Of a stretch of 64,000 bases of DNA, positions 24,557 through 33,231 are shown one piece after another (position 1 is the stretch's first letter; every line of letters starts with the position of its first letter). The notes beneath the pieces are model-generated. The model had not been told where the DNA came from, did no database searches, and saw nothing but the letters and a program-made list of their open reading frames with translations. The DNA comes from Nakamurella panacisegetis (GTDB lineage Bacteria > Actinomycetota > Actinomycetes > Mycobacteriales > Nakamurellaceae). The stretch is from positions 744,001 through 808,000 of the forward strand of contig NZ_LT629710.1 in NCBI RefSeq assembly GCF_900104535.1, written 5' to 3'. A program made the position numbers and the translations under genes.

Positions 24557-25306
24557 CTACCCGTTGGCCTTCTCCTCGGCGCGATAGGCCGGGACGCCCA
24601 GGAGTTCGTCGACGGTGGCGAATCGATAGCCCTGTCGGCGCAGCTCCCTGACGACGATCTTCACTGCGCCGACCGTGTTCGTCCGATCACCGCCCCGCCC
24701 GTCGAATCCGTCGTGGAAGATCAAGATCGCGCCCGGCCGGGCCTTGGCCAGGGCCCGCCGGGCGATGCGCCGCGCACTGGGCTGAAACACCTCGAAGGCG
24801 TGGCAGAACACCCCGGAGATCGGCTGCAGTCCCTCACCACGCAGAACCCGGGGCAAGGTCGGGGTGCGGAGCAGCCACGGCGGCCGGTACAGCATGGGTA
24901 CCCGCCCAATGGCCTCGGTCAGCAGGGCCTGCGTGCGAGCCGTCTCCACCCGTTGGGCACCCGGTCGGATGCAGCGGGTCATCTGATGGGACCAGCTGTG
25001 GTTCCCGATGACGTGGCCTTGGTCGATCATCCGGGCGGTGACGCCCGGGTGCCGCTCCACACAGCGGCCGACCTGGAAGAAGGTGGCCGTGATGTCCTGC
25101 TCGTGCAGGAAGTCGGCGATCTGGCTGGTGAACGGCTCGTTCGGTCCGTCGTCGAAGGTCAGGGCGATGACCCGGTCGTCGACCGGCCGGGCCCGGAACG
25201 GGAAGTCGCAGATCATCTGTGAGTAGCTGGAGAACATGGCCCAATAACCGGCCGCCGCGGCCGCCCCCAGGGCGGAGAGCCAGCGGCCCCGGCGCCGGTC
25301 AGCCAT
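24557..25306 (-). CDS. Polysaccharide deacetylase (NodB homology domain)
   Basis: 249 residues from the ATG at 25306. An N-terminal membrane anchor or signal (about residues 7-25, WLSALGAAAAAGYWAMFSS) precedes the NodB domain. The metal-site motif TFDDGPNEPFT, His pair GNHSWSHQ, RPPWLLRTP and ILIFHDGFDGRGGDRT are visible. These carbohydrate esterase family 4 enzymes remove acetyl groups from peptidoglycan or chitin-like sugars. It overlaps the upstream glycosyltransferase gene by 8 bases, so the two probably act on the same surface glycan. Confidence 0.92.
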   Translation of the reverse strand: MADRRRGRWLSALGAAAAAGYWAMFSSYSQMICDFPFRARPVDDRVIALTFDDGPNEPFTSQIADFLHEQDITATFFQVGRCVERHPGVTARMIDQGHVIGNHSWSHQMTRCIRPGAQRVETARTQALLTEAIGRVPMLYRPPWLLRTPTLPRVLRGEGLQPISGVFCHAFEVFQPSARRIARRALAKARPGAILIFHDGFDGRGGDRTNTVGAVKIVVRELRRQGYRFATVDELLGVPAYRAEEKANG

Positions 25307-26120
25307 CGCGGCGACCGTCGACCGACAGCGACCCGCGCGTACCCGAGTTGCCCTTCGCCCGGCGGAACGCGGGGGCCATCCCGAGAATCGGGCGACGGAA
25401 GATGCGGTTGAGCGCGTACCCGAGAATGTAGTAGTAGAAGAACGAGACGGCGAAGTTGTAGACGACGCCCTCCTCCATGCGGCGGGCCGACGTCTGGATG
25501 GCGTTGTTCGGATCGAACGCAACCAGCCCCTGCTTCCGCAGCCCGCGGAGCAGGTCCAGCTCGTCACCCCCTTGGGCCAGCCGCGTGTCGTAACCACGAA
25601 ACGCGTCGCGCCGAAAGGCGAAGTTGGTGGCGGTGATGTAGATGACCGGGCCACCCAGCCGGGCGACCAGGTTGACCACGCCGAAGAGCCGCCGCTGGAG
25701 CCACAGGCCCCAGGCCGGGCCGTCATGGAAGTAGCAGGGGCCGCCGACGGCGATGCCGAACGGGTGGGCGACGAACCACGCCTCGATCGTGCTGAGCCAA
25801 TCGGGGTGATAGACGGTGTCGGCATCCGCCGAGACGACGATCTCGCCGCGGGCCAACTCGGTGCCGCGCTGCCGGGCGTGGCAGACCCCACGCTCCGATT
25901 CGAACACGACCGTCGCCCCGTTGGCCTCGGCGATCGCCGCCGTTCGGTCGGTGCTGTTGTTGTCGACGACGATGATCTCGACGTCGCCCGCGAAGTTCTG
26001 CGCAGCCAGCGAGGCGAGCGTGTCAGCCAGGTAGAACTCTTCGTTGAAGGCCGGAATGACTACGCTGTAGCGGAACTCGACCGCTCCGCCGGCGGAAACC
26101 TCGACCACGATGCAACCCAA
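25299..26120 (-). CDS. Family 2 glycosyltransferase
   Basis: 273 residues from a TTG at 26120; a GTG a few codons in is an alternative start. The GT-A fold is visible: YSVVIPAFNEEFYLADTLAS, IIVVDNNSTDRTAAIAE, RGVCHARQRGTELARGEIVV, SADADTVYHPDW (DxD-like) and GGDELDLLRGLRKQG. A C-terminal hydrophobic segment (NFAVSFFYYYILGYALN) suggests membrane association. It is coupled to the NodB deacetylase. It is divergent from the DMT transporter with a 45-base gap that carries an inverted repeat. Confidence 0.9.
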   Translation of the reverse strand: MGCIVVEVSAGGAVEFRYSVVIPAFNEEFYLADTLASLAAQNFAGDVEIIVVDNNSTDRTAAIAEANGATVVFESERGVCHARQRGTELARGEIVVSADADTVYHPDWLSTIEAWFVAHPFGIAVGGPCYFHDGPAWGLWLQRRLFGVVNLVARLGGPVIYITATNFAFRRDAFRGYDTRLAQGGDELDLLRGLRKQGLVAFDPNNAIQTSARRMEEGVVYNFAVSFFYYYILGYALNRIFRRPILGMAPAFRRAKGNSGTRGSLSVDGRRDG

Positions 26121-26144
26121 CTTTCTCGTTCTACTTCGTACGCT

Positions 26145-26169
26145 ACGTACTATCTGCTCGGTAGTATGT
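26145..26169. promoter_or_regulatory. Imperfect inverted repeat in divergent promoter
   Basis: ACGTACTATC and GGTAGTATGT (8 of 10 bases matching as inverted repeat, 5-base spacer) cover the start codon of the transporter gene and lie 25 bases upstream of the glycosyltransferase start. It is a plausible repressor site; no regulator gene adjoins it. Confidence 0.35.
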
Positions 26170-27155
26170 CAGGCACTGCGCGCGACCGGCCGGCGCCGTA
26201 CCGTGCACGGCAGGAGGTCGGCGACACCGATGCGGCACCAGCATCCCCCGTCCCGCCGCGATTCGGGAGCCCGTCGGTGACGGCCGCCATCTCGGTTGCA
26301 CTGATCAGCGCCTTCTTCTTCGCCCTGGCCGCCACCCTGCAGCAGCGCGAAGCGGGCCTCGCGACCGAGATCGGTGCTTCCGATCCGCGGCTGTTGTGGC
26401 GACTCGCCCACCGTCCCTGGTGGCTGGCCGGCATCGTGGCCGACGTGCTCGCGGCCGCTCTCCACATCGTGGCCCTGTCCTTCGGCACCATCGCGGTCGT
26501 GCAACCGGTGGGCGTCACCGGACTCCTGTTCGCGATTCCCATGGTGGCGATCCTCCGCCGCACGCCGGTGCCGCGGAGAGACGTCGCCGCGGCCCTGGTC
26601 GTGTTGATCGGGCTGGCCCTGTTCCTTGCGCTGACCCCGGGCCAGACGCAGTCGACCATCGAGAGGGCCACACCGGTGGTCTTCGTCATCGTCGGCACCG
26701 TGGCCCTCTTGGGCGGCCTGATGGCGCTCGCCCACCGCAGTCCGGGCCGGGTCAGGGCCGTGGTTCTGGCCGCCGGGGGCGGCATCGCCTTCGGCGTGGT
26801 CGCGGTGTTCGCCCGTGCCCTGCTCCTGCTCATCGAAAGGCCCCATCCGGCGGCGATCGTGGTGGCCGCGATCGGCATCGCCGTCCTGGTCTGCGTCGGA
26901 TACCTGATGCTGCAGCACGCCTACCGAGCCGGGCATTTCGCCGCCTCCCTGGCCACCGCGGTCGTCATCGACCCGCCGGCCGCCATCATCGCCGGCGCCC
27001 TGACCCTGCACGAATCTCTGCCCCACGGCCTGGTGCGCATGAGCCTGATCCTGGCCTGCGCGGCGATCGTGACGGCCGGCATCGCCCTGTTGGTGCGATC
27101 GCCGTCCCACGTCCTGACGTTGTCGGCCGGTCCGGAACCAGACGCGGATCAGTAG
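26166..27155 (+). CDS. DMT-superfamily membrane transporter
   Basis: 329 residues; ATG at 26166. After a 40-residue cytoplasmic start there are about nine or ten membrane helices (from ISVALISAFFFALAATLQQ to LILACAAIVTAGIALLV). The LATEIGA/QQREAG region and the repeat of two five-helix halves are typical of drug/metabolite transporters, particularly the actinobacterial type with LQQREA after helix 1. The substrate is unknown. The C-terminus is short and acidic (GPEPDADQ). Confidence 0.85.
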   Translation: MSGTARDRPAPYRARQEVGDTDAAPASPVPPRFGSPSVTAAISVALISAFFFALAATLQQREAGLATEIGASDPRLLWRLAHRPWWLAGIVADVLAAALHIVALSFGTIAVVQPVGVTGLLFAIPMVAILRRTPVPRRDVAAALVVLIGLALFLALTPGQTQSTIERATPVVFVIVGTVALLGGLMALAHRSPGRVRAVVLAAGGGIAFGVVAVFARALLLLIERPHPAAIVVAAIGIAVLVCVGYLMLQHAYRAGHFAASLATAVVIDPPAAIIAGALTLHESLPHGLVRMSLILACAAIVTAGIALLVRSPSHVLTLSAGPEPDADQ

Positions 27156-27226
27156 CCGGCCCAAAGCAGGTGCCGATCCCGGCTCCGCTGCCCGACCATC
27201 CCGCGCGAAGTCGACAGTGAGGGCGG

Positions 27227-28027
27227 CTATCCGGTCCGTGGTTCCCAACTGAACCGGCGGACCGCGAAGAGAACTCCGGCTGCGCCCCAGAGGGCGACGA
27301 CGAGAACGTCCCACCAATCGAAGGGCGTACCGAGAAAGCCGGCCATGACGCCGTTGGCAAAGTGTTTGATCGGGAAGATCCGTCCGACCCAGAGGATCCA
27401 ATTGGGGGCGCTGTTTCCGAACGGGATGAAGATTCCGGAAACGAAACAGAGCGGAAGCACGGTGCCGAAGACCACGGGGGCGGAGGCATCAGCGTTCGGA
27501 ATCACGGCGGTGATGGCCAGGCCGAGAGCGCAGAAGGACGCCGAGCCGATCACGAGCATCACGAGGAACTCGACGATCGCGGTGCCGGTCGGAATGTGGG
27601 AACTGTAGAAGGCCCGACCGAACGCGGCGGTCAGAAGCACGAGCATGACCGCCACCACCACCGAATGCAGGATCCGAGAGCCCATGAACGGGCCCTTCGG
27701 CAGGGGCGACCCGTCGATTCGCTTCAGGATTCCGGCGTCTCGCTGAGCAGTGACCGAACTGGCGATGTTCGAGTAACAGGCCTGAATGACGGCGAAGGCT
27801 GCCATGGCGGCCACGTAGTACGTCGATTCCTTGACCGCCGAAGAACCCACGAGCACTGTCCCGTTGCCCAGCAGGGAGGTGAAGATGACGAGGAGCATCA
27901 GCGGGAAGGCGAAGGTGAAGAAGACGCGCGCCGGATTGCGCCAGAATGCCTTGTTGACGTAGCGGGCCTGGGAGAGGGTCAATCCGACGGTGCTCACGGC
28001 CACTCTCCGGCCGGACGGTTGGTCCAT
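27227..28027 (-). CDS. ABC-2 type exporter permease
   Basis: 266 residues; ATG at 28027, overlapping the 3' end of the ATPase gene by 34 bases. It has six membrane helices in the ABC-2 pattern: FFTFAFPLMLLVIFTSLLG, a tight cluster AAMAAFAVIQACYSNIA, the conserved RDAGILKRIDGSPLP loop, LGLAITAVIPNADASAPVV, LPLCFVSGIFIPFG and a last helix near the C-terminus. It forms an exporter of the DrrAB type with the ATPase. The substrate is not predictable. Confidence 0.92.
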   Translation of the reverse strand: MDQPSGRRVAVSTVGLTLSQARYVNKAFWRNPARVFFTFAFPLMLLVIFTSLLGNGTVLVGSSAVKESTYYVAAMAAFAVIQACYSNIASSVTAQRDAGILKRIDGSPLPKGPFMGSRILHSVVVAVMLVLLTAAFGRAFYSSHIPTGTAIVEFLVMLVIGSASFCALGLAITAVIPNADASAPVVFGTVLPLCFVSGIFIPFGNSAPNWILWVGRIFPIKHFANGVMAGFLGTPFDWWDVLVVALWGAAGVLFAVRRFSWEPRTG

Positions 28028-29016
28028 GACAGGTGGCCGTCGCCCGATGTGGTGCCGGTCAACCGGAGATAGACATCTTCGAGCGAGGGGCGGCGGACCT
28101 CGAAGCCTTCCAGGCCGACCTTCTGATCGACGGCCCAGTGCAGCAGATCGTGGACCTCGACGACCGCATCGTCCACGTCGATCTCGGTGAAGCCGTCGGG
28201 CCCGGGTTCGCCGCCCAGACCTTCAGGCGCGGCGATGCCCGGGGGGAGGCGAAAGCGCACCCTCGCCATGGCCCGGTCGCGCGCCCCGAGGGAGGCCGGC
28301 GCCCCGTCAGCCACGATCCGGCCCTTGGCGAGGATGACGACCTGATCCGCCAGGTACTGGGCCTCGTCCATGAAGTGCGTCGTCAATACCACGGTCTTCC
28401 CCAGCGCAGCCAGGTTCTTCACGACCTCCCAGGCTTCTCGACGGGCCGACGGGTCGAAACCGGTGGTCGGCTCATCCAGGAACAGCAGCTCCGGGTCACC
28501 CACGAAGGCGATGGCCAGGTCGAGCCGGCGCTGCTGGCCGCCGGAGAGCCGGTTCACCCGCTCGTTCCCCTTCTCGCCCAACCCGACGAGTTCGATCACC
28601 TCGTCGACCGGCCGGTGCCGGGGGTACAGGTCTGCGTACATGGTGACGGTCTCGCGGACCGACAAGTAGGGTTCGACGCCCGTTGACTGGAGCACGAAGC
28701 CGATATGGCTCTTCAGGGCGGCCCGTTGGGTGCCCGGGTCGTATCCGAGCACCGTGACCTCGCCGCCGTCACGGGACCGATACCCTTCCAGGATCTCGAC
28801 CGTGGTGGTCTTGCCGGCACCGTTGGGCCCGAGGAGGGCGAAGATCTCGCCGCGGCGGATCTCGAAGTCGATGCCGGCAACGGCACGATCCCCGGAATAG
28901 GACTTGGTCAGCCCGCGCACCCGAACGGCCACATCTCCGTCGCCCGCCGGCCCGCCTTCGAACCGCTCGGCCACGTGTCGGCGGGACCCGAGGATGTTCT
29001 TTCGGGTGTGTGCCAC
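27994..29016 (-). CDS. ABC exporter ATP-binding protein (DrrA-like)
   Basis: 340 residues; ATG at 29016. Walker A GPNGAGKTTTVEIL, the signature RLSGGQQRRLDLA, Walker B LLFLDEPTTGFDP and the switch His in TTHFMDEAQ are intact. A C-terminal domain of about 100 residues follows, ending with the PSLEDVYLRLTG motif typical of drug-resistance and lipid exporters. An N-terminal extension of about 28 residues precedes the fold. It is translationally coupled to the permease. It is separated by 140 bases of empty sequence from the sugar ABC operon on the same strand. Confidence 0.94.
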   Translation of the reverse strand: MAHTRKNILGSRRHVAERFEGGPAGDGDVAVRVRGLTKSYSGDRAVAGIDFEIRRGEIFALLGPNGAGKTTTVEILEGYRSRDGGEVTVLGYDPGTQRAALKSHIGFVLQSTGVEPYLSVRETVTMYADLYPRHRPVDEVIELVGLGEKGNERVNRLSGGQQRRLDLAIAFVGDPELLFLDEPTTGFDPSARREAWEVVKNLAALGKTVVLTTHFMDEAQYLADQVVILAKGRIVADGAPASLGARDRAMARVRFRLPPGIAAPEGLGGEPGPDGFTEIDVDDAVVEVHDLLHWAVDQKVGLEGFEVRRPSLEDVYLRLTGTTSGDGHLSWTNRPAGEWP

Positions 29017-29156
29017 GACCGGACCTTCCTCGTCTCGTCAGCCCCGGAGCCGATGATGGAGTGCACGCCCGGGCGCGGTGAGAGCCGAACGTCCCGAAGG
29101 CCGATGCCGAACGTCCCACCGGCGCGCAGCGGTACGGCGGCCGGCTCTCCGAGTGA

Positions 29157-29906
29157 TCAGACGGCGCCGATGGCGCCGGTGACCAGACCCACGATCTCCT
29201 CCCCGGTGACGTCGGCGGTACGGACGCCGGCGACGACGCTGCCCGCGCGCATCACCCATACCTGGGACGAGAGCCGTTTCACCTGCTCGAAGTTGTGCGT
29301 GACGATCAGCACCGTCTGCCCGGCGGCGACGACCCGCTTGATGAGCGCCTCGACCTGCGCGGTCTCCCGCAGCCCGAGTGCGGCCGTCGGCTCGTCGAGC
29401 ACGATCATTCCCCGGGCCCACATGACCCCACGGGCGATGGCGACCGCCTGGCGTTGACCGCCGGACAGTCGTTTCACCGGTTGGGTCACGTGGGGCACGT
29501 TGACCGCCAGATCGGACACCAAACGGTGCGCTTCCGTTCGCATCTGCTTACGGCGCAGGAGCTGCATCGGACCGAACCCCCGAGTGAGTTCACGGTCGAG
29601 GTACAGGTTCTGCCACACGCTGAGCTGATCGCACAGGGCGAGGTCCTGGTAGACCGTCTCGATGCCGAAATTGCGGGCATCCTTCGGCGAATTGAAATGC
29701 ACCGGCGATCCGTCGATGAGGATTTCGCCTGAGTCCGGCCGGTTGAGGCCGGTGATGCACTTGACCAGAGTCGACTTCCCGGCGCCGTTGTCGCCGACGA
29801 TCGCGGTGATCTCCCCCTGGCCGATCGCCAGCGAGGCACCGCGCAGCGCGTCGACATTGCCGAAAGTCTTTCTGATCTCGCGGACCTCGACCTTCGCGGC
29901 GCTCAT
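29157..29906 (-). CDS. Sugar ABC importer ATP-binding protein (single ATPase domain, FrcA-like)
   Basis: 249 residues, one ATPase domain rather than the two of RbsA, as in the FrcA type. Walker A GDNGAGKSTLVKCIT, Q-loop TVYQDLALCDQLSVWQN, signature RLSGGQRQAVAIARG, Walker B MIVLDEPTAALGL and His switch IVTHNFEQ are all present. The start overlaps the permease stop (ATGA at 29903-29906). It is the last gene of the kinase-LacI-binding protein-permease-ATPase operon. It might also energise the second permease at 35.8-36.8 kb, which has no ATPase of its own. Confidence 0.93.
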   Translation of the reverse strand: MSAAKVEVREIRKTFGNVDALRGASLAIGQGEITAIVGDNGAGKSTLVKCITGLNRPDSGEILIDGSPVHFNSPKDARNFGIETVYQDLALCDQLSVWQNLYLDRELTRGFGPMQLLRRKQMRTEAHRLVSDLAVNVPHVTQPVKRLSGGQRQAVAIARGVMWARGMIVLDEPTAALGLRETAQVEALIKRVVAAGQTVLIVTHNFEQVKRLSSQVWVMRAGSVVAGVRTADVTGEEIVGLVTGAIGAV

Positions 29907-30931
29907 TTGTGTCCCCTCATCAGCAGCGCCGCGGCGATGACCACGATGCCGATCACCAGCGGCGAATAGAAGGCACTGACGCCGAGCAGGGTCAGGCCCG
30001 ACTGGAGGAACGTCAGCAGGATGGCCCCGAGGATGGGACCGATCATGGTCGCCCGGCCACCGAACAGGCTGACCCCACCCAGAACCACGGCGGCGATCGC
30101 CTTCAGCAGATAGTCGGTGTTGGTGGCGGGCTGGCTGGATCCGATGTACGAGGTGAGCAGAATTGCTCCAACACCACCCATCGCGCCGCAGATCACATAA
30201 CCGGCCAGCTTCACCCGCGGGACACGGAGGGCCATCGCCTTGGACGCGTCGGTGTTGTCGCCGACGGCGAGCAGGTGCATGCCGAAGCGGGTGTGGAACA
30301 GCACGACGTGCAGCACGATGCCGAGGGCGATCGCGATCAGGAAGTTGTACCGGATCCCGCCGATTCCGTGCACGCTTACGAAAGACAGTGAGGCGTCCGG
30401 CATCTGCACCGGCTTACCCTGCGAGGTGATCAGGCCGACGCCCATGACCAGGCTCATGGTTCCGAGGGTGACGATGAAGTCCGGGATACGACCCCACCCG
30501 ATCACGGCTCCGTTGAAGGCGCCGACCACGACGCCGGTCAGCAGCGCCACGAACGCACAGAACCACATCGGGAGGCCGGCGTTGTAGGCCACACCCATCG
30601 TCACGCTGCCCAGGGCGACCGTGGAGGCCAGCGACAGATCGATTCCCGCCAGGGTGACGGCGAAGGTCGCGCCCAGGGCCAGCACGATCGGAATCGTCGA
30701 GTCGGCCAGCATGCTGGTGACGCTGGGCCAGGACAGGAACCGCGGATTCAGGATCGAGAAGACCACCATGAGGACGACCAACGCGATCGGCGCCGTCGCT
30801 CTGGTCCACAGGTCCTCGTTCCCCAGTTGCCGTTTGGCCGCCTGGAGGCGCCCCTGGTACGGGGCCTGGGGCGCCGGCGGTATCGGCGACGACCGGGTCG
30901 TCGCGGTCGCTCGAGTGATGATGCCGCTCAT
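29903..30931 (-). CDS. Sugar ABC importer permease (RbsC/FrcC-like)
   Basis: 342 residues; ATG at 30931 inside the binding-protein stop (ATGA). A 50-residue cytoplasmic N-terminus precedes about nine to ten membrane helices. The family loop ALGATFAVTLAGIDLSLAST and the EAA-like region AAVVLGGVSLFGGRATMIGP are visible. It forms the membrane channel with the single-domain ATPase and the binding protein encoded on either side. Confidence 0.93.
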   Translation of the reverse strand: MSGIITRATATTRSSPIPPAPQAPYQGRLQAAKRQLGNEDLWTRATAPIALVVLMVVFSILNPRFLSWPSVTSMLADSTIPIVLALGATFAVTLAGIDLSLASTVALGSVTMGVAYNAGLPMWFCAFVALLTGVVVGAFNGAVIGWGRIPDFIVTLGTMSLVMGVGLITSQGKPVQMPDASLSFVSVHGIGGIRYNFLIAIALGIVLHVVLFHTRFGMHLLAVGDNTDASKAMALRVPRVKLAGYVICGAMGGVGAILLTSYIGSSQPATNTDYLLKAIAAVVLGGVSLFGGRATMIGPILGAILLTFLQSGLTLLGVSAFYSPLVIGIVVIAAALLMRGHK

Positions 30932-32028
30932 TTGAAGGGATTCGGAACGGTGAAGCCGGCCGGCGGGGCGGGGAAGGCAGCCAGCGCAGCCTGCGCGTTG
31001 TCCTTGGTGACGACGAGGACGGGCGTCTCGACCTTGGCCGGCACCGTCTTCCCGGCCTTCGCCGCGACGCAGGCCTGGACCGACTGGGCGCCCATCAGGT
31101 ACGGAAACTGCTCGACGGCGGCCGGCTCACCACCGGCGATGATGTCCTTGAGCTGGTCCTGGGTGCCGTCGACGCCGATGACCGCCACCTTGCCCTTGTC
31201 CCCGGCTTCGTTGACCGCCTGCTGGATACCCAGGGCCATATCACCCGAGGGCGTGAAGAAACCCTTGATGTCCGGGTTGGCCAGCAGAATGGTGTTGGCC
31301 GCACTCTTGGCCTTGGCCTTGTCGAAATCGGCGGCCACCGTCTGGACCACCTTCAATTTGCCCTGCACGGTGTCGCTGAAGCCCTTCATCCGTGCGTTGC
31401 TACCGGGGTCGCCGACCAGGCCGCCGATCATCGCCACCTGAGACCCGGCCGGAATCTGGCTGATCATCGCCTTCCCGCCGGCCGCCCCGGCCGTCTCGTT
31501 GTTGGTGCCGACGTACGTGGTCAGCTTCACCCCGGCCTTGGTCGCCGCACTGGTGTCGATCGGCAGGTCCAGGTTCACGATCGGCGTGTTGGCCTTCGAC
31601 ACCGGTACCAGACCGGTCAGCAGGTTGGTCTGGCTGGTCGGGTTCACGATGTAGCAGTCGTAGCCCGCGGTGACCATGGCATTGAGCTTGGCCGCCTGCC
31701 CCGAGTCGTCGTTGACGTTGTCGGCCGCGACGACGGTCAGCGCCACCCCGTCCTTGCCGGCCTGATCCTGAGCGCCCTTGGCCATCGCGCCGAAGTACGT
31801 GTTGTCCAGCGGCTTGATGACCATGGCCACCTTCAGCTTGCCCGCCGGGGCGCTGCCGGCGGGCGCGCCGCTGCTGTCGGCCGCACTGCTGGGCGACACG
31901 CTCGAAGACCCGGACGAGCTCGGGCTCGAGGCCGCTGTCGAGCTTCCGCAGCCGCTCAGGGCCGCGGCCAGCACCAGGGACGTCGCGACGAGAGTGACGC
32001 CGGCAGAGCGCTTTCGGGACATGTTCAT
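30928..32028 (-). CDS. Sugar ABC importer substrate-binding lipoprotein
   Basis: 366 residues from the ATG at 32028, chosen for the AAGGAGAG site just upstream. A lipoprotein signal with lipobox LSGCGSS at about residues 24-30 is followed by a Ser/Ala/Gly linker. The type I periplasmic-binding fold follows, with KVAMVIKPLDNTYFGAMAKG, VAADNVNDDSGQ, DCYIVNPTSQTNLL, VGTNNETAGAAGG and AVIGVDGTQDQLKDI. It resembles ribose and fructose binders; the exact sugar is not readable. It follows lacI after 135 bases. Confidence 0.93.
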   Translation of the reverse strand: MNMSRKRSAGVTLVATSLVLAAALSGCGSSTAASSPSSSGSSSVSPSSAADSSGAPAGSAPAGKLKVAMVIKPLDNTYFGAMAKGAQDQAGKDGVALTVVAADNVNDDSGQAAKLNAMVTAGYDCYIVNPTSQTNLLTGLVPVSKANTPIVNLDLPIDTSAATKAGVKLTTYVGTNNETAGAAGGKAMISQIPAGSQVAMIGGLVGDPGSNARMKGFSDTVQGKLKVVQTVAADFDKAKAKSAANTILLANPDIKGFFTPSGDMALGIQQAVNEAGDKGKVAVIGVDGTQDQLKDIIAGGEPAAVEQFPYLMGAQSVQACVAAKAGKTVPAKVETPVLVVTKDNAQAALAAFPAPPAGFTVPNPFK

Positions 32029-32163
32029 TTCTCTCCTTTGAGTGGGCCGAAAGGTCGTCGACCATTCGGATTCGAACATTTGCTGAGGGCTGGCCGACCG
32101 CGCGGGCGGGTGTCGTCCGGCGGTCGTGACAGTGACCGGCGTTGACTGCGTTGGTGTCGCGTA

Positions 32164-33228
32164 CTACCGGGAGGAGGAGCCGTGCATGAGAGGGGACGAG
32201 GTGAACGGCACGCAGCCGCAGGTGGTACCGAATTCGATGTCGATGTCGACCGTCACCGTGGTTGCGGGTGACGACGGATCGACCATCCGGCGCTCGAGGA
32301 GTTCCATCGCCCGGGCGGCGACCTCCGACGCGGGAATGACGCCCTGGGTGGGGCGCAGCCCGGTGACGGTGGCCTCGCCGATCGAGTCGATCGTCGTCAG
32401 GAGCACGTCGGCGGGGATGCGCAGGCCGAGCCGGGCAATGGCCCCCATCGCACCCCAGAACATCCGGTTGTTCGTCGTGAAGACACCGAACGGTGCCGTG
32501 AACGTGCGGAACAGCTGAAGGGCACCGGCGGTCGCATCGTCCGGAGTCCGGTGGCCGGCGCTGATGTACGCCTGCTGCCGGGCCTGGGCAATGACCTGTT
32601 GATAGCCGCGTTCCTGTTCGGCCACACTGGATATCGCGGTGTCGCCGCCGAGGAATGCGACCTGCGTGAGCGTGTGGTGCCGGACCAGGTGTTCAACCAG
32701 GCGACCGGCGGCCCGACGGTGATCGGCCAGTACGTGATCGGCGATGTGGGTCACCGACGGCACCGTCCGGTCCACGATGACGGTGGGTATCTCCCGGATC
32801 GCGTCGGGCAGGCTGGGGGCGCCGGCCGGCAGGACGATCAATCCGTCGACCCGGTGCTGGCGGAAGGTACGGAGATAACGTTCTTCCTGGTTCTTCTCCT
32901 CGTCGGAATCGCCCAACAGCAGGGTCGGGCTCTGTTCGCTCAACCGCTCCTCGATGGCGCGCGTCAAGAGGCTGTAGTAGCCGTTTCGAACGTCAGGAAT
33001 GATGAGTCCGATCGTCCCCGATTTGCGGGTACGCAGTCCGGCGGCGCCGGCATCTCCGACGTAGCTCAATTCGGCGACGGACCGCATCACGCGCTCCCGC
33101 ATTTCGTCCGTGACGTACTGCTCGCTCTTCAGTACGCGGGTCACGGTCTTGACCGACACGCCGGCATGGGCGGCGATGTCCACGAGCCGGGCCGGCGGCC
33201 GCAGCCCCGAAGGTGGTTGGTCGGCCAT
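32164..33228 (-). CDS. LacI-family transcriptional regulator (sugar operon)
   Basis: 354 residues. The LacI headpiece is RLVDIAAHAGVSVKTVTRVL (residues 14-33), followed by the hinge region and an effector domain starting SGTIGLIIPDVRNGYYSLLT. The ligand-binding part has GLIVLPAGAPS, VDRTVPSVTHIADHV and VAFLGGDTAISSV. It sits inside the operon, 3 bases after the kinase stop. The large inverted repeat at 34645-34704 before the operon is a likely target, which would make it autoregulatory. Confidence 0.94.
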   Translation of the reverse strand: MADQPPSGLRPPARLVDIAAHAGVSVKTVTRVLKSEQYVTDEMRERVMRSVAELSYVGDAGAAGLRTRKSGTIGLIIPDVRNGYYSLLTRAIEERLSEQSPTLLLGDSDEEKNQEERYLRTFRQHRVDGLIVLPAGAPSLPDAIREIPTVIVDRTVPSVTHIADHVLADHRRAAGRLVEHLVRHHTLTQVAFLGGDTAISSVAEQERGYQQVIAQARQQAYISAGHRTPDDATAGALQLFRTFTAPFGVFTTNNRMFWGAMGAIARLGLRIPADVLLTTIDSIGEATVTGLRPTQGVIPASEVAARAMELLERRMVDPSSPATTVTVDIDIEFGTTCGCVPFTSSPLMHGSSSR

Positions 33229-33231
33229 CGG

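Noticed and set aside
26169-27401. 410-codon minus-strand frame opposite the DMT transporter
   Set aside because: Composition is an antisense artefact (Gln/Arg/Asp/His-rich); the plus-strand protein has consistent membrane helices.
29017-29156. Small gene between the two ABC systems
   Set aside because: 140 bases with no start, ribosome-binding site and protein-like frame together.
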